The notes below the pieces were generated by a model. It saw only the letters and a list, made by a program, of their open reading frames with translations. It did not search any database and was not told the origin of the DNA. From NCBI RefSeq assembly GCF_052115485.1, contig NZ_JBFRGU010000007.1:1-64000 (forward strand): DNA of 64,000 bases, written 5' to 3'. Below are positions 62,655 to 64,000 of this stretch, one piece after another (the first letter of the stretch is position 1; the number at the start of each line of letters is the position of its first letter). A program made the translations under genes and the position numbers. This stretch comes from Microvirga sp052115485 (GTDB lineage Bacteria; Pseudomonadota; Alphaproteobacteria; Rhizobiales; Beijerinckiaceae).

Positions 62655-63460
62655 GCGGCCTGTTTTGCCAGTTGCGAAATTTCGGCTCGGCCCTGCGTCA
62701 TGGGAGATTTACCTTCGAGCCAGCGGATGATTTCGAGCGTGCCGTCATAGTGCTCGACAACTGCTGTGCAGGATTCCACCCAATCGCCGGTATTCACGTA
62801 GCGAATGCCGAATGTATCGTGAAGCGCAGCGTGATGAATGTGGCCACAAATGACGCCATCAACATCCTGACGCTTGGCTTCCGACGACAGGAACTCTTCG
62901 AACTGGCTGATGAAATTGACGGCGTTCTTAACCTTGAGCTTCGCCCAGGCCGACAAGGACCAATAGGTCAAGCCCATGCGCCGCCGCACCAGATTGAGAT
63001 AAGTGTTGATGAAGAGTGCGGTCGTGTAGGCCCAATCACCGAGAAGCGCGAGCCAGCGTGCGTGCCGTACCACCAGATCGAACTGGTCTCCGTGAATGAC
63101 GAGATAACGTTTTCCATCCGCCGTCTCGTGAATGGCTTGATCGGCTAGCTCGATTCCGCCGAAATTGCTGCCGACATAGTCGCGCAGGAATTCATCGTGA
63201 TTACCGGGGATATAGATTACCCGCGTCCCCTTGCGGACCTTGCGCAGCAGCTTCTGCACCACATCGTTGTGGGCTTGCGGCCAGTACCAACCCGATTTCA
63301 ACCGCCATCCATCGACGATGTCCCCGACGAGATAGACCATGTCGGCGTCGTATTGCTTGAGAAAATCGAGCAGGTGACCCGCCTGGCAGCCCTTGGTACC
63401 AAGATGGATATCGGAGAGAAAAAGCGCCCGCACGCGCGTGACATCAAGATCCTGAAGCAC
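62651..63460 (-). CDS. plcP: Metallophosphoesterase, PlcP-like phospholipase C
   Basis: A 269-residue calcineurin-like phosphoesterase: FLSDIHLGTKG, YLVGDIVDGW, YIPGNHDEFL, VIHGDQFD and VICGHIHHAA give the full metal site. LpxH-like in sequence, but with the context of PlcP, which removes the head groups of phospholipids under phosphate limitation to yield DAG for Agt. GTG start at 63460 with GAGGTGAT upstream. Confidence 0.82.
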   Translation of the reverse strand: MLQDLDVTRVRALFLSDIHLGTKGCQAGHLLDFLKQYDADMVYLVGDIVDGWRLKSGWYWPQAHNDVVQKLLRKVRKGTRVIYIPGNHDEFLRDYVGSNFGGIELADQAIHETADGKRYLVIHGDQFDLVVRHARWLALLGDWAYTTALFINTYLNLVRRRMGLTYWSLSAWAKLKVKNAVNFISQFEEFLSSEAKRQDVDGVICGHIHHAALHDTFGIRYVNTGDWVESCTAVVEHYDGTLEIIRWLEGKSPMTQGRAEISQLAKQAA

Positions 63461-63516
63461 GGGATCACCTCGCTGATCTTTCGCGAGGACTAAAGACGAT
63501 TCGCTACTTCAGTTTG

Positions 63517-63545
63517 ATGACGACGATCTTACAGCAATATGACAG
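63517..63545 (-). promoter_or_regulatory. Pho box upstream of plcP
   Basis: On the minus strand CTGTCAT-ATTG-CTGTAAG-ATCG-TCGTCAT: three 7-bp units at exact 11-bp spacing. PhoB binds direct repeats of CTGTCAT spaced in this way. The block ends 57 nt before the plcP start. Confidence 0.75.
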
Positions 63546-63572
63546 AGCGGCGCGCTGCACCGCCCCGCCCCT

Positions 63573-64000
63573 CTATCGGGCACTCAGACGCTCCGCATGC
63601 CAGCGCAGATGATCCTCGATGAAGGTCTCGATGAAGAAATACGAATGATCGTAGCCGGGCTGACGGCGAAGAGTCAGCGGAATGCCCGCTTCCCGGCACG
63701 CTTCTTCGAGCAATTGCGGCTTCAGCTGGCTGTCGAGAAAGGTATCGGCCGTTCCTTGATCGACCAGGAGATCCGGCATTCGCGCGCCGTCAGCGATAAG
63801 AGCGCACGCGTCGTATTCGCGCCACGTGGTCTTGTCCGAACCAAGATAGCCTGAGAGAGCCTTTTCACCCCATGGGCAGTGCATGGGCGAGGAAATCGGC
63901 GCGAAGGCGGAGACGGCGGCGTACCGCCCCGAATTGCGCAACGCGATCGTGAGCGCGCCGTGGCCACCCATGGAATGACCCATGATGCTCTGCCGCGCCG
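63573..64000 (-). CDS. fghA: S-formylglutathione hydrolase (5' end outside window)
   Basis: The C-terminal 140 or so residues of an esterase-D-type alpha/beta hydrolase. The nucleophile Ser is in IMGHSMGGHGALTIALRN, Asp in DLLVDQGTADTFLD and His in PGYDHSYFFIETFIEDHL. The gene runs off the right edge. It hydrolyses S-formylglutathione to formate and glutathione in formaldehyde detoxification. Confidence 0.92.
   Translation of the reverse strand, partial: ARQSIMGHSMGGHGALTIALRNSGRYAAVSAFAPISSPMHCPWGEKALSGYLGSDKTTWREYDACALIADGARMPDLLVDQGTADTFLDSQLKPQLLEEACREAGIPLTLRRQPGYDHSYFFIETFIEDHLRWHAERLSAR

Noticed and set aside
1..64000. CRISPR arrays, rRNA genes, intact transposons, replication origin
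   Set aside because: I looked for regular repeats, rRNA segments and paired terminal repeats and saw none.

Overview
The window looks like a chromosome segment from an alphaproteobacterium of the order Hyphomicrobiales (Rhizobiales). The evidence is a complete CtrA-SciP-ChpT cell-cycle module, a PmtA-type phosphatidylethanolamine methyltransferase, a LuxR/LuxI pair beside a PraR-like XRE regulator, GANTC (CcrM) sites upstream of ctrA, and a plcP-agt lipid-remodelling pair behind a Pho box. Most genes are GC-rich. The stretch from about 36.5 to 42 kb is visibly richer in A and T and was probably acquired. I cannot name the genus with confidence.

Layout. 0-3 kb: a stress-type cluster (DUF3309, ferritin-like DUF892, SDR, isochorismatase fold) that ends in two broken genes (DUF6328, CsbD) and a tRNA-Met. 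3-6.4 kb: pmtA, mnmA and a DMT exporter. 6.5-14.8 kb: cell-cycle region with sciP, a Fis-like HTH protein, fliJ, ctrA and chpT, interspersed with a methyltransferase, a flippase-like membrane protein, a GNAT, two DMT proteins and a LysR regulator. 14.9-21.5 kb: cysQ, a complete CUT1-type sugar ABC importer and a divergent Gfo/Idh/MocA dehydrogenase. 21.7-26.5 kb: mixed housekeeping and hypothetical genes (DUF1134, coiled-coil membrane protein, D-amino-acid transaminase, Cys-His-Asp secreted protein, SWIB protein, single-domain response regulator and the wreck of a second one). 27-29 kb: a four-gene envelope/stress operon behind an EcfG-like promoter. 29-31.3 kb: quorum sensing (XRE, luxR, luxI and a small overlapping ORF). 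31.3-35.8 kb: tonB-exbD-exbB, mgtE and a GlsB-type membrane protein.

36-50.3 kb is a surface-polysaccharide locus. It opens with an IS3-type left end fused to a methyltransferase remnant. It then carries three related GT2 glycosyltransferases, a methyltransferase with a coiled-coil tail, three nucleotide-sugar genes, an ABC exporter (wzt/wzm-like) and a GT4 glycosyltransferase. 50.5-56.8 kb holds tamA-tamB for outer-membrane protein assembly. 57-61 kb holds GABA catabolism (gabD, gabT and a LysR regulator). 61-64 kb holds a lysine-rich small protein, agt and plcP under a likely Pho box, and the 3' part of an S-formylglutathione hydrolase gene that runs off the window.

The most coherent regulatory stories are: CtrA-like boxes in front of sciP and the Fis-like gene, with a dense GANTC cluster in front of ctrA; a 27-bp palindrome between the XRE and luxR genes, with a lux-box-like repeat before luxI; and three 11-bp-spaced Pho repeats before plcP. 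I saw no CRISPR array, prophage or intact insertion sequence.
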